Shown: one piece after another, positions 47,902 through 59,403 of the stretch
How positions within the stretch are numbered: the first letter of the stretch is position 1
How the letters are laid out: each line of letters starts with the position of its first letter
NCBI GenBank assembly: GCA_030065985.1
Contig: JASJCM010000013.1
Location: forward strand, 1-61,269
DNA from: Woeseiaceae bacterium
GTDB lineage: Bacteria; Pseudomonadota; Gammaproteobacteria; Steroidobacterales; Woeseiaceae
Direction: 5' to 3'
DNA: 61,269 nucleotides
Program-made: the position numbers and the translations under genes
The notes under the pieces: model-generated
The model's input: the letters and a program-made list of their open reading frames with translations, nothing else
What the model was told of the DNA's origin: nothing
The model's database searches: none

Positions 47902-48359
47902 GTCATCGCCGCGCCGCTGATGAGCGCGTCGTAGAGATCTTTGCTGCTGTTCATCTCGCGTAACCGCGCTCGCAGGCCATCGTCGGCAAGCACCTGCGTT
48001 ACCAGCTTGATATCGGCGCGGTGGCTGTCGTCGACCTCGTGCGGCACGATCATGCCGAACACGATGTCCACTGGCTCACCGTCCGGCGAGTCGAAGTCGA
48101 CAGGCTCTGAGAGCTTGATCATCACGGCGACACTTGCGTCGATGCCCTCAACGCGGCAGTGCGGAAACGCAGCGCCGCGTTCGAGGCCTGTGCAGCCGAG
48201 GCGCTCGCGTTCGATCAGGCACTCGAAGATATCGTCGCTTGCGATATCCGGGTGATAGCGCACTAACAGCTCGCTGAGAATTTCCAGGCAGTGCTTCTTG
48301 CTGCGTGCCATGGCATTGCACAGGACACCGTCCGGTTTGATGATTTCCTGGAGGGACAT
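47880..48359 (-). CDS. ptsN: Nitrogen-related PTS IIA protein (EIIA-Ntr)
   Basis: 159 residues, the usual size. The phosphorylated histidine is His67 in RGAAFPHCRVEG; the rest shows the IIA-Ntr fold with VDFDSPDGEPVDIVFGMIVP. It is a regulatory phosphoprotein that affects potassium transport and nitrogen and carbon balance. The phospho-donors EI-Ntr and NPr are not in this window. A strong terminator lies between hpf and ptsN, so ptsN-rapZ may have reduced read-through or their own promoter. Confidence 0.94.
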   Translation of the reverse strand: MSLQEIIKPDGVLCNAMARSKKHCLEILSELLVRYHPDIASDDIFECLIERERLGCTGLERGAAFPHCRVEGIDASVAVMIKLSEPVDFDSPDGEPVDIVFGMIVPHEVDDSHRADIKLVTQVLADDGLRARLREMNSSKDLYDALISGAAMTCQANCA

Positions 48360-48380
48360 ATCGGGTATTTCTGGTTCTTG

Positions 48381-48410
48381 AAAAAACGGCGCGGCCTTTC
48401 GGCCGCGCCG
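48381..48410 (-). terminator. Rho-independent terminator between hpf and ptsN
   Basis: Minus strand: 10-base GC-rich stem (48410-48401 and 48396-48387) with a GAAA tetraloop, followed by six T (48386-48381). It lies 12 bp past the hpf stop and only 22 bp before ptsN, so it partly insulates ptsN-rapZ from the upstream operon. Confidence 0.9.
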
Positions 48411-48421
48411 CGCTTGCCTGG

Positions 48422-48742
48422 TCAGGCGTAGCGGGATTTATGTTTGTCTCTGGGGTGGTGATTCTGGAGTTTTTCCTTGTATTTGCGAACGCGTCGTTCG
48501 AGCTTGTCCACAAGGCCATCAATTGCGGCGTACATATCTTCCTCGGTGTGATCACAGTAGATGGTGCCGCCATTGACGCTGGCAGTCGCTTCCGCCTTAT
48601 GGCGAAGCTTCTCAACGGTCAAAATACATTGGACGTCAGACACGATGTCAAAGTGGCGGGCGATCTTGTCGACTTTTTGCCCCACGTACTCTCGCATTGA
48701 TTCAGTGACTTCGACATGATGGCCTGAAACATTCAACTGCAT
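48422..48742 (-). CDS. hpf: Ribosome hibernation promoting factor, short form
   Basis: 106 residues: the S30AE domain (MQLNVSGHHVEVTESMREYVGQK) with a short basic tail (NHHPRDKHKSRYA). The absence of the extra C-terminal dimerisation domain marks the short HPF/YfiA type. It binds the small ribosomal subunit in stationary phase and promotes 100S dimers. Classical place right after rpoN. Confidence 0.94.
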   Translation of the reverse strand: MQLNVSGHHVEVTESMREYVGQKVDKIARHFDIVSDVQCILTVEKLRHKAEATASVNGGTIYCDHTEEDMYAAIDGLVDKLERRVRKYKEKLQNHHPRDKHKSRYA

Positions 48743-48823
48743 AATTGTCTCCCAAGTTTTTCTCTTGCCTGCACGGTCAGGATAACAGCCCGGTCGGCCT
48801 CCTTCATTCAGGGTTTTTCCTAA

Positions 48824-50218
48824 TTACCGCACCTCGCGGACCCTGCGCTCGCTCGATGACGGGATATTCATAGCTTCACGGTACTTCGCCACCGTTCGCC
48901 TCGCAACAGAAATTCCCTCTTCTTTCAGTAAGTTGGTGATCTTGCTGTCCGACAGGGGCTTGGCCGGGTTCTCGGCGCTGATCAGTTTGCGGATTTTCGC
49001 GCGAACGGAAGTGGACGACTGGTCCTCGCCGCTGGCCGTGGACAGGTGCGACGAGAAGAAATACTTGAATTCAAAGACGCCGCGCGGGGTGTGCATATAC
49101 TTGTTGGTCGTGACGCGCGAGATCGTCGACTCGTGCATGCCTATCTCTTCGGCTATGTCCCTGAGAACCATGGGTTTCATGGCCTCGTCACCATGCTCGA
49201 GGAACTCGGTCTGCCGCGCCACGATACTGGTCGCGACCTTCAGCAGCGTCTCATTGCGAATCTCGAGACTGCGGATCAGCCAGCGCGCCTCCTGGAGCTG
49301 TGATTTCAGGACCGGGTGCTCGCCCGAACCACGCAACAGCTTCGCGTACTGCTGGTTGACTGACAGGCGCGGCACGCCCGTCGGGCTGATCTCGACCTGC
49401 CATTTGTTGTCCACCTTGCGCACGAACACGTCCGGAATGACGTATTCGGCACCGGCCGGGCTAACCGCATTGCCGGGACGTGGATTACAGCCGCGAATCA
49501 GTGTCAGCGCGTCGTGCAGGTCTTCCTCGCTGGTGCGCAGGCTGCGGCGCAGTTCCCCGTAGTCGCGAGTCGCGACCAGGTCGAGGTGGTCGCCGGCAAT
49601 GCTGATCGCGAGCTGCAGCCCGGGCGTCGACCATTCGAGCTGGCTCAGTTGCAGAATAATGGTCTCTGACAGGTCGCGTGCGCCAACGCCAACCGGATCG
49701 AGTCGCTGGATCTTGGTCAGCGTGCGCTCGACTTCCTCGATCGCAACTCCCGGCGTTTCGTCGAGACTCTCGCGAATCTCCTCGAGATCGGTCTCGAGGT
49801 AACCATCGTCATTGATCGAATCGACGAGCGCCTCGCCAATGACGACCTCGCGCTCGGAAAAATGCTCCATCTCGAGCTGCCAGAGCAGGTGGTCGCGCAG
49901 CGATTGACCGGATTCGTCGGCGAACTCGGTGATCGGCCTTCCTTCGCCGTTCCAGCCGCCGTCCTGGATGCGCTCGGTTGCCCGCGTCTGCCACATCTCG
50001 TCAGCCTGGATGGCCTCTACCTCGGCCGTCGACTCCGCGCTCGTGCTCGGGACGTCAGGGAGGTCCTCCATCTCGAGCATGATGTTCTCTTCGAGTGCTT
50101 CCTGGATCTGGGCATTGAGGTCGAGAACGGGCAGCTGCAGCAGCCGAATGGCCTGCTGCAATTGCGGCGTCATCGTCAGCGTCTGGCCGAGTTTTAGTTG
50201 CAGCGAAGGTTTAAGCAT
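48824..50218 (-). CDS. rpoN: RNA polymerase sigma-54 factor
   Basis: 464 residues. Region I at the N-terminus is glutamine/leucine-rich (LKLGQTLTMTPQLQQAIRLLQLP), the acidic region II spans about 55-110, and the C-terminal RpoN box reads ARRTVAKYREAMNIPSSSERR, with the preceding helix-turn-helix MHESTISRVTTNKY. It directs polymerase to -24/-12 promoters with enhancer-binding activators. Follows lptB with a 36-bp gap. Confidence 0.96.
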   Translation of the reverse strand: MLKPSLQLKLGQTLTMTPQLQQAIRLLQLPVLDLNAQIQEALEENIMLEMEDLPDVPSTSAESTAEVEAIQADEMWQTRATERIQDGGWNGEGRPITEFADESGQSLRDHLLWQLEMEHFSEREVVIGEALVDSINDDGYLETDLEEIRESLDETPGVAIEEVERTLTKIQRLDPVGVGARDLSETIILQLSQLEWSTPGLQLAISIAGDHLDLVATRDYGELRRSLRTSEEDLHDALTLIRGCNPRPGNAVSPAGAEYVIPDVFVRKVDNKWQVEISPTGVPRLSVNQQYAKLLRGSGEHPVLKSQLQEARWLIRSLEIRNETLLKVATSIVARQTEFLEHGDEAMKPMVLRDIAEEIGMHESTISRVTTNKYMHTPRGVFEFKYFFSSHLSTASGEDQSSTSVRAKIRKLISAENPAKPLSDSKITNLLKEEGISVARRTVAKYREAMNIPSSSERRVREVR

Positions 50219-50254
50219 TGCCCATCAACAATAAGCGCGAGTCGTCAGTGTGCC

Positions 50255-50980
50255 TCAGAGTTTGAACTCCTGTCCGAGATACACTTCTCGGACGTGCTGA
50301 TTCTCGAGGATCTCCTCAGGTGACCCCGCAGCAATCAGGCTGCCGTCACTAAGTATATAAGCATGGCCGCAGATGCCGAGCGTCTCACGCACATTATGGT
50401 CAGTAATCAGTACCCCGATACCGCGTTCGCAGAGGTGACGGATGATGCGCTGGATGTCGAGCACCGAGATCGGGTCCACGCCGGCAAAGGGCTCATCGAG
50501 CAGCACGAACAAGGGATTCGCGGCGAGGGCGCGCGCGATTTCCACACGGCGGCGCTCGCCGCCGGAAAGGCTGATGCCCAGGCTCGAGCGCACGTGTCCG
50601 ACGTGCAGTTCGTCGAGCAGATTTTCGAGTTCCTGCTCGCGGCCGGCCCGATCCAGATCGTCGCGGGCCTCGAGGATGGCGAGGATGTTCTGCTCGACTG
50701 TCAGCTTGCGGAATATCGAGGCTTCCTGCGGCAGATAACCAACGCCGAGCCTTGCGCGGGCGTGCATCGGCAGCGGTGTAAGATCCTTGCCGTCGAGCAG
50801 AATATTGCCGCTGTCTGCCGCAATCAGTCCGACGATCATGTAGAACGCGGTCGTCTTCCCGGCGCCGTTCGGCCCGAGCAGGCCGACGACTTCGCCGCTC
50901 TTTATTTCGAGCGACAGATTCTTGACGACCTTGCGAAGCTTGTAGCTCTTCGAGATGTCCTGGACGCTGAGGATGCTCAT
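50255..50980 (-). CDS. lptB: LPS export ABC transporter ATPase
   Basis: 241 residues. Walker [10 protein letters not shown] at 36-44, ABC signature [15 protein letters not shown], Walker [14 protein letters not shown], and the switch His in [12 protein letters not shown]. Powers LPS extraction by LptB2FG in the inner membrane. The start overlaps the lptA stop by 4 bp. lptF and lptG are elsewhere. Confidence 0.97.
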   Translation of the reverse strand: MSILSVQDISKSYKLRKVVKNLSLEIKSGEVVGLLGPNGAGKTTAFYMIVGLIAADSGNILLDGKDLTPLPMHARARLGVGYLPQEASIFRKLTVEQNILAILEARDDLDRAGREQELENLLDELHVGHVRSSLGISLSGGERRRVEIARALAANPLFVLLDEPFAGVDPISVLDIQRIIRHLCERGIGVLITDHNVRETLGICGHAYILSDGSLIAAGSPEEILENQHVREVYLGQEFKL

Positions 50981-51612
50981 TGACTGTCGTCTTCGGGCGC
51001 GGTCTCAGGTTCAGGGGTGCCGTTGGCCGGCGTATAGGTGATGCGAACGCGATCATCGTCGGCGCCGCTCGAGTCGGCTTTGATGCGGCGTTCGTTGATG
51101 TTGTAAAGCAGGAAGTTCGAGGCTATTTCGTTGCCGCTCTCGGTGATCTTCGCATTGTCCGAGAACTCAATGACGCCGCCGCCAACGTCGTAGCGCAGCT
51201 GGCCGGCCTCCGCATAAGTGACGTCTTCGGCGCCGGCCCGGCGCAACTCGTAGGTCGCCGGAGAACCCGTGACAACGGCATTGCTCAGCGTGCTTCCCTC
51301 GAACTGCAATACGGCGTCGTCACATTCGATCCTCCCGTTGTTGACGATAATCACAACGTTGCCAGAGAAACGCAGGTGGCGCTCGTTCTCCAGTCCGTTG
51401 GTCATTCGGCCTTCATCCGACTCGATCGAAATGCCACCCTGGGAAAAGCGCAGTCCTGTATAGATATAGGTCGCGGTCTTGCCGTCAAACACCGCGGTTT
51501 CGGAGTTCAGCGTCCAGGGCAGCTGATCAAGGTCTACAACCTGGGCGCTCGCCGCGGATGCGACGGCGATCCATGCCAGCAGACCATGCAGAATGCGTGT
51601 TGTGCTGCTCAT
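50977..51612 (-). CDS. lptA: Periplasmic LPS-binding protein LptA
   Basis: 211 residues. Signal peptide about 1-23 ([22 protein letters not shown]), then an OstA-type beta-jellyroll (residues 30-165: [20 protein letters not shown]... [19 protein letters not shown]) that forms the periplasmic bridge with LptC and LptD. The tail after 170 is acidic and probably disordered. Two bases separate it from lptC. Confidence 0.92.
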   Translation of the reverse strand: MSSTTRILHGLLAWIAVASAASAQVVDLDQLPWTLNSETAVFDGKTATYIYTGLRFSQGGISIESDEGRMTNGLENERHLRFSGNVVIIVNNGRIECDDAVLQFEGSTLSNAVVTGSPATYELRRAGAEDVTYAEAGQLRYDVGGGVIEFSDNAKITESGNEIASNFLLYNINERRIKADSSGADDDRVRITYTPANGTPEPETAPEDDSQ

Positions 51613-51614
51613 CG

Positions 51615-52172
51615 TCAGGGAACTATCTTGCCACGAACGTTGGATTTCAGTTCGATTCGATCGTCGTTTAATGATGCTAGCATGCCCGTTGCCGTCAGAC
51701 TGCGGCTACCAAAGCGAATCTGCACCCGTTCATCAGTCTCCGCGACAAAGCGCTCCGGGTCCAGTTCGAGATATTGAGTACGAATTTCCGTGTCCTGTCC
51801 GTCATCGCCAGGTGAACTGACCGCGCGCACGTAGCCGCGCAACGCGATACGAGGGCTGCCTTCCTGAATGGTCGCTTCATCCGCATGTACGACCCATGGC
51901 ACGTCTGCTGCCGGCGAATATCGCATCCGCACACCCTTGAATTCGATGCGATCCGATGCCTGTTGTTCCGCATGTTCCGCTTCAATCTCGTAGAGCAGGC
52001 TGCCGTCGTCGGCCGTGCCAAGGATACGGGCCGATTTGAGGTAGTACCCCCGGTGCGTCGTATCGTAGGGAACGAGGTCGATATCGTCAGCGCCATCTTC
52101 CCTCGCGAGATACCAGGTGCCGGCCGCCGCAGCCGTCAGCACGCCGATCAGGATCATCATGCGCGGGCTCAT
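51615..52172 (-). CDS. lptC: LPS export protein LptC
   Basis: 185 residues. One N-terminal membrane helix (MILIGVLTAAAAGTWYLA) and a periplasmic jellyroll, with YYLKSARILGTADDGSLLYEIEAEHAEQ typical of the family. It hands LPS from LptB2FG to LptA. Overlaps kdsC by 4 bp. Confidence 0.9.
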   Translation of the reverse strand: MSPRMMILIGVLTAAAAGTWYLAREDGADDIDLVPYDTTHRGYYLKSARILGTADDGSLLYEIEAEHAEQQASDRIEFKGVRMRYSPAADVPWVVHADEATIQEGSPRIALRGYVRAVSSPGDDGQDTEIRTQYLELDPERFVAETDERVQIRFGSRSLTATGMLASLNDDRIELKSNVRGKIVP

Positions 52173-52672
52173 TGACCGGGGTTACTCCTGGCTGTGACGA
52201 GGAGGTCACAGACTTCGCGGACGGCGCCGGCGCCGCCGGGACGGGTTGTCACGTAGTCGCAACGCTGCTGCAGCTCTGCAACCGCATTGGCGACGGCGAC
52301 GGAAAACCCTACGTGCTCGAGCAACGGCAGGTCGGGCAGGTCGTCGCCGACGTAGGCGCAATCCGCTACATCGATACCGAGCGTCGCGGCCAGCTCGTCG
52401 AGTGCCGCGACCTTGTCTTTGCAGCCGAGAACCACGTGAGGTACCTCGAGTTCGGCCATGCGTTTCTCGACCGCCCCCGAACGACGCCCGCTGATGACAG
52501 CGACAGCGACGCCGGCGGCAAGCAGGCGCCGAACCCCGTATCCATCCTGCGTGTGAAAGGCCTTTGATTCCACGCCATCGTCGGACAGGTAGAAACGTCC
52601 GTCGGTAAATACGCCGTCGATGTCAAACGCGACAAGACGAATCTGGTCAATTCTGCCGAGCGCGCTGCTCAC
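52169..52672 (-). CDS. kdsC: 3-deoxy-D-manno-octulosonate 8-phosphate phosphatase
   Basis: 167 residues. HAD-type C0 fold without cap: AFDIDGVFTDG holds nucleophile Asp17 and Asp19; VISGRRS carries motif II and GDDLPDLPLLEHVG motif IV. Releases Kdo from Kdo 8-phosphate for LPS. Overlaps kdsD by 4 bp. Confidence 0.95.
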   Translation of the reverse strand: MSSALGRIDQIRLVAFDIDGVFTDGRFYLSDDGVESKAFHTQDGYGVRRLLAAGVAVAVISGRRSGAVEKRMAELEVPHVVLGCKDKVAALDELAATLGIDVADCAYVGDDLPDLPLLEHVGFSVAVANAVAELQQRCDYVTTRPGGAGAVREVCDLLVTARSNPGQ

Positions 52673-53652
52673 ATCAGACCCTCACGGAACAGGTCATGAA
52701 TGTTGAGCGCGCCGACCAGTCGGTTGTCGTCGTCGGCGACGAGCAGCGACGTGATCTTGTTTTCCTCGAGCATGTGCAGAGCTTCGGCGGCAAGCAGATC
52801 AGACGATGTCGTCTTGCAGTTGGTGTGCATGATGTCACCGATCACAGTGGTGCGAATATCGGCACCGTCATCGAGCGACCGACGCAGATCGCCATCGGTG
52901 AATATCCCGAGAATCGCATCGTTATCGTCGACGATCGCCGTCATGCCGAGTCCCTTGTCCGTCATTTCGAGCAGGGCGTCACGCAACGTGACCGACGCTG
53001 TGACCGACGGTACGCGTTCGCCGGTACGCATTACATCGGATACGCGTAGCAACAGTCGCTTGCCGAGACTGCCGCTCGGATGAGAGCGCGCGAAATCTTC
53101 GGCCGTGAAGCCGCGCATTTGCAGCAGCGCAACGGCCAGTGCATCGCCCATCGCCAGCGTGGCGGTCGTGCTGGCGGTCGGCGCGAGATTCAGAGGACAG
53201 GCTTCCTCGGCGACACTGATATCGAGATGTACGTCGGCGGCCTTCGCCATCGTTGACCCGGCATTGCCCGTCATCGACAGTAACCGCGCGCCCATGCGTT
53301 TGACGACCGGCAGGATCGTAACGACTTCGGCGGTTTCGCCCGAATACGAGACGGCGAGCAGCGTGTCATGACTCGTAATCATGCCGAGATCGCCGTGGCT
53401 GGCCTCGGCGGGATGCATGAAGAAGGCCGGCGTGCCGGTCGACGCCAGCGTGGCCGCGATCTTGTTGCTCACGTGGCCGGACTTGCCCATGCCAGTGACG
53501 ACGACGCGTCCCGGCGTGTCGATACACAGCTGGCAGGCCGCGGCGAAGTCTTCGTTCAGGCGCGATTTGAGGGTGTCGACAGCGCGCGCTTCGATGTCGA
53601 TCACCTCGGCAGCAAGCGCAAGAATTTCGTCTTTTGTCAGCGTGTCAGCCAA
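52669..53652 (-). CDS. kdsD: D-arabinose 5-phosphate isomerase
   Basis: 327 residues. SIS domain (about 40-180; VVTGMGKSGHVSNKIAATLASTGTPAFF with the substrate lysine) and two CBS domains (about 205-325). Converts ribulose 5-phosphate to arabinose 5-phosphate, the first step to Kdo. His in HPAEASHGDLGM is also typical. Between yrbG (45 bp upstream) and kdsC. Confidence 0.95.
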   Translation of the reverse strand: MADTLTKDEILALAAEVIDIEARAVDTLKSRLNEDFAAACQLCIDTPGRVVVTGMGKSGHVSNKIAATLASTGTPAFFMHPAEASHGDLGMITSHDTLLAVSYSGETAEVVTILPVVKRMGARLLSMTGNAGSTMAKAADVHLDISVAEEACPLNLAPTASTTATLAMGDALAVALLQMRGFTAEDFARSHPSGSLGKRLLLRVSDVMRTGERVPSVTASVTLRDALLEMTDKGLGMTAIVDDNDAILGIFTDGDLRRSLDDGADIRTTVIGDIMHTNCKTTSSDLLAAEALHMLEENKITSLLVADDDNRLVGALNIHDLFREGLM

Positions 53653-53697
53653 GCGAGTCCCTGAGGTCTGTACCAGCGCCCATTCTAGCCGAGATGG

Positions 53698-54666
53698 CTA
53701 CTGGATGTTCTGGGCAACGACGTAGCCGACGTAGGCAAGATAAGCGATGAATAGGGCGACGCCCTCGATCCGCGACAGCACGGCCTTGCCATCGTAGTCA
53801 TAGGTCATCGCAAACAGGACCAGCGTGAAGGCGACCATGACGAAGATATGCAGCGACAGCACGGATGGCGACAACGAGGTTGGTGAGATCGTGGCGGCGA
53901 CACCAATAACCGCGAGCAGGTTGAAGATATTCGAGCCGACGATATTGCCAATTGCGAGCCCGTATTCGCCTTTCAGGGCGCTGGCCAGCGAGACGGCGAG
54001 CTCCGGCAGACTGGTGCCGATTGCGACAATCGTGATGCCGATGACAACCTCGGAAACACCGAGCACCTTGGCGATGCCCACGGCACCGTCGACCAGCAGC
54101 TCCGCACCCAGCAAAAGCGTGCCGAGACCGATCAACAGCCACACGATGGCCATCGGCATGCTGACGTCGGTCGGAATCTCCGCGTCATAGTCCTGTGCAA
54201 TGGGATCGGTTGCGGCCGAGCGCATGCCAAGCCGGGCGAGCCAGACCATGACGATTACGAGACCGGTCATCAAGACCAGGCCGTCGACGCGGCTAAGGAA
54301 CGAGTCAAGGAACAGCGAGACGGTCAGCAGTGATACAGCCAGCAGCGCCGGCATCTCCTGCCGCAGGGTCGCGGACTTAAGTTCGATCGGCCGGATCATG
54401 GCCGTGAGGCCGAGAACCAGGCCAACATTGGCAATGTTCGACCCGATCGCGTTGCCGAACGCGAGCCCTGGCTCCCCCTCTAACGACGCGACCGCCGACA
54501 CCAGGATCTCGGGCGCCGACGTCGCGAAGGCGACGACAGTCAGGCCGATCAGTAGCGGTGCAATGCCGAGGTTGCGAGCTGTCGCTGCGGCGCCGTGCAC
54601 GAAGCGGTCCGCGCCCCAGATCAGGAGAACGAGGCCAGCGACTACCAGGAGGATATTGCCGATCAT
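53698..54666 (-). CDS. yrbG: Na+/Ca2+ exchanger family inner-membrane protein
   Basis: 322 residues with ten to eleven membrane helices. The two alpha repeats are clear: VVAFATSAPEILVSAVASLEGEPGLAFGNAIGSNIANVGL is the first (about 46-85) and VAIGTSLPELAVSLASALKGEYGLAIGNIVGSNIFNLL the second (about 215-250), with the ion-binding Glu residues. First gene of the leftward kds/lpt/rpoN operon, as in E. coli. Confidence 0.93.
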   Translation of the reverse strand: MIGNILLVVAGLVLLIWGADRFVHGAAATARNLGIAPLLIGLTVVAFATSAPEILVSAVASLEGEPGLAFGNAIGSNIANVGLVLGLTAMIRPIELKSATLRQEMPALLAVSLLTVSLFLDSFLSRVDGLVLMTGLVIVMVWLARLGMRSAATDPIAQDYDAEIPTDVSMPMAIVWLLIGLGTLLLGAELLVDGAVGIAKVLGVSEVVIGITIVAIGTSLPELAVSLASALKGEYGLAIGNIVGSNIFNLLAVIGVAATISPTSLSPSVLSLHIFVMVAFTLVLFAMTYDYDGKAVLSRIEGVALFIAYLAYVGYVVAQNIQ

Positions 54667-54693
54667 GTTGTTTTGTTCTTAAGGAGGCCGGCT

Positions 54694-54779
54694 ATGATAC
54701 ACAAATCCGGCTCGCACGTTGGGAAGCCGGTTCAAATACCGGTACACTGCGCGCCCCTCTTAATTCCACCGCTACCGCT

Positions 54780-54807
<28 letters not shown>
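54694..54807 (+). CDS. Possible 37-residue upstream ORF overlapping ibaG
   Basis: A perfect SD AAGGAGG (54681-54687) lies 6 bases before an ATG that opens a 37-codon frame rich in proline and leucine (HCAPLLIPPLPLW). It ends at a TGA inside the first ten codons of ibaG, in another frame. It could be a leader peptide controlling ibaG-murA or a chance SD. A candidate promoter (TTGGGA, TACACT near 54740) would start downstream of its ATG, which argues against it. Confidence 0.25.
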
Positions 54808-57351
<2,544 letters not shown>

Positions 57352-57393
57352 TTGACGTCCTGCCTACCTCGATCGTGTATGGGTTCCTGCCTA

Positions 57394-57421
57394 GCCAATT
57401 TCGATTGGCCGCGTGTATAAT
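57394..57421 (+). promoter_or_regulatory. Candidate petABC promoter with a UUCG-type dyad
   Basis: TATAAT at 57416-57421 is a perfect -10 within CGTGTATAATGCG. Where a -35 would lie is an inverted repeat GCCAAT-TTCG-ATTGGC (57394-57409), so either a regulator binds here or the -35 is replaced by activator contacts. The leader to the petA ATG would be about 135 bases. Confidence 0.45.
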
Positions 57422-57562
57422 GCGCCGTGGTTCCGCACCTAGGTCCGGGGCACCTGTCATCCTGACGGTAAACCGGGTTTGCTGCAAATCTACCAGTTTC
57501 GAAACAAAGCAATAAAAGCGCTAGTAAGGCCGTCGTCCAGAGCGGCTTAATGGGAGTGCCTG

Positions 57563-58153
57563 ATGACCGAAGACGACCTGGACCGCAATAGGCGTCATTT
57601 TCTTTCCGTAGCAACTGCCGCGACCGGCGTAGTCGGCGTCGCGATGGTTGCTGTTCCGTTTCTATCGTCGCTGAAGCCCAGCGCCCGGGCGCAGGCCCTT
57701 GGCGCGCCGGTCGAGGTCCCGCTGGCCTCGATGCAACCGGGTGAGATGGTGCGTGTGATCTGGCGTGGCAAGCTGGTCTTCGTCCTGCGTCGTACAGAGG
57801 ACATGCTGTCCCGCCTGGCGGGCGTAGAGGATGATCTGCGCGACCCGGATTCCACGGAGTACGCCGACCACCAGCCCGACTACGCGGCGAACGCCACCCG
57901 TTCGGTCAAGCCCGAATACCTCGTCGTCGAGGGCTCGTGCACGCACCTTGGTTGTGCGCCGCTCGAGGATTTCGAGGTACGCCCCGCTGAAGGCTGGGAA
58001 GGCGGCTTCTTCTGCCCGTGCCACGGTTCGAAGTTCGATCTCGCCGGCCGTGTATACAAAGGTGTGCCGGCACCCAGCAACCTGCGGGTTCCGCCGCACC
58101 GATTCGTCAGGGATGACCTGATTCTGATCGGTCAGGACATGGGAGCAGCGTAA
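57563..58153 (+). CDS. petA: Ubiquinol-cytochrome c reductase, Rieske iron-sulfur subunit
   Basis: 196 residues. Tat-type N-terminus [25 protein letters not shown] acts as membrane anchor. The [2Fe-2S] ligands are in CTHLGC and CPCHGS, as in bc1 Rieske proteins. It passes electrons from quinol to cytochrome c1 on the periplasmic side. The TAA stop shares its last base with the petB ATG. Confidence 0.97.
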   Translation: MTEDDLDRNRRHFLSVATAATGVVGVAMVAVPFLSSLKPSARAQALGAPVEVPLASMQPGEMVRVIWRGKLVFVLRRTEDMLSRLAGVEDDLRDPDSTEYADHQPDYAANATRSVKPEYLVVEGSCTHLGCAPLEDFEVRPAEGWEGGFFCPCHGSKFDLAGRVYKGVPAPSNLRVPPHRFVRDDLILIGQDMGAA

Positions 58154-59403
58154 TGGCCAGGATTGAATCAGAAGTAGGCAAGCCGCAGGGCGGCCTGATG
58201 AAATGGATCGACGATCGCTTCCCGTTCACCAAGACGATGGAGCATCACGTCACCAAGTACTACGCCTCGAAGAACTTCAACTGGTGGTACATCTTCGGCG
58301 TGCTCGCGTTCGTGGTGCTCGCGATCCAGTTGATCACGGGCATTTTCCTGACGATGAACTACAAGCCGTCCGCTACGGACGCCTTTGCGTCGGTCGAATA
58401 CATCATGCGGGACGTCGAGTGGGGCTGGCTGATCCGCTACATGCATTCCACGGGCGCGTCGTTCTTCTTCGTCGTCGTGTACCTGCACATGTTCCGCGCC
58501 ATGCTGTACGGCTCGTACAAGAAGCCGCGTGAACTGATCTGGATTATCGGCATGCTGATCTTCCTCGTGCTTATGGCCGAGGCGTTTGCCGGTTACCTGC
58601 TGCCGTGGGGCCAGATGTCCTACTGGGGTGCCCAGGTGATCATCTCGCTGTTCGGCGCCATTCCGGTTATCGGCGACGGGCTGGTCGAGTTTATCAAGGG
58701 CGACTACTCGATTTCGGACATCACCCTGAACCGCTTCTTTGCGCTGCACGTCATTGTGCTGCCGCTGGCGCTGATCGGGCTGGTCTTCGTCCACATCGTG
58801 GCGCTGCACGAAGTCGGCTCGAACAACCCTGACGGCATCGAGATCAAGGAAAACAAGGGACCGGACGGCGTGCCGCTCGATGGCATCGCGTTCCATCCGT
58901 ATCACACGTCGAAGGACCTCGTGGGCATCATCGTGTTCCTGATGATCTTCTCGGCGGTCGTATTCTTCGCGCCGGAAATGGGCGGCTATTTCCTCGAACA
59001 CGCAAACTTCGAGAAAGCCAATGTGACGGCGACGCCGGAGCACATTGCTCCGGTTTGGTACTTCACGCCGTACTACGCGATCCTGCGCGCCGTGCCCGAC
59101 AAGTTCTGGGGCTTCGTTCTGTTCGCGATATCGGTGATCCTGCCGCTGTTCCTGCCGTGGCTCGATCGCAGCAGGGTACGTTCAATCCGCTACCGCGGCT
59201 GGATGTACAAGTCTGCGCTGACGATGTTCGTTATCACGTTCTTCATGCTGCTGTGGCTCGGGCTGCAACCGGCGGAAGGCCTGTATGTCGTGCTCGCGAG
59301 AATCTTCTCGGTGCTGTACTTCGCGTTCTTCCTGTTGATGCCGTACTACACATCAAGAGACAAGACGAAGCCGTTGCCGGACAGGGTGGTCTACCATGGA
59401 TAA
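58153..59403 (+). CDS. petB: Cytochrome b subunit of the bc1 complex
   Basis: 416 residues with about eight membrane helices. Two b-haems are held by His pairs in helices B and D (HSTGASFFFVVVYLHMFR region and HVIVLPLALIGLVFVHIVALH). LLPWGQMSYWGAQVI marks the Qo site, with PDHY replaced by the region HIAPVWYFTPYYAILRAVPDK carrying the PVWY/PEWY-like motif. Reads PVWY rather than PEWY. Overlaps petC by 8 bp. Confidence 0.96.
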   Translation: MARIESEVGKPQGGLMKWIDDRFPFTKTMEHHVTKYYASKNFNWWYIFGVLAFVVLAIQLITGIFLTMNYKPSATDAFASVEYIMRDVEWGWLIRYMHSTGASFFFVVVYLHMFRAMLYGSYKKPRELIWIIGMLIFLVLMAEAFAGYLLPWGQMSYWGAQVIISLFGAIPVIGDGLVEFIKGDYSISDITLNRFFALHVIVLPLALIGLVFVHIVALHEVGSNNPDGIEIKENKGPDGVPLDGIAFHPYHTSKDLVGIIVFLMIFSAVVFFAPEMGGYFLEHANFEKANVTATPEHIAPVWYFTPYYAILRAVPDKFWGFVLFAISVILPLFLPWLDRSRVRSIRYRGWMYKSALTMFVITFFMLLWLGLQPAEGLYVVLARIFSVLYFAFFLLMPYYTSRDKTKPLPDRVVYHG

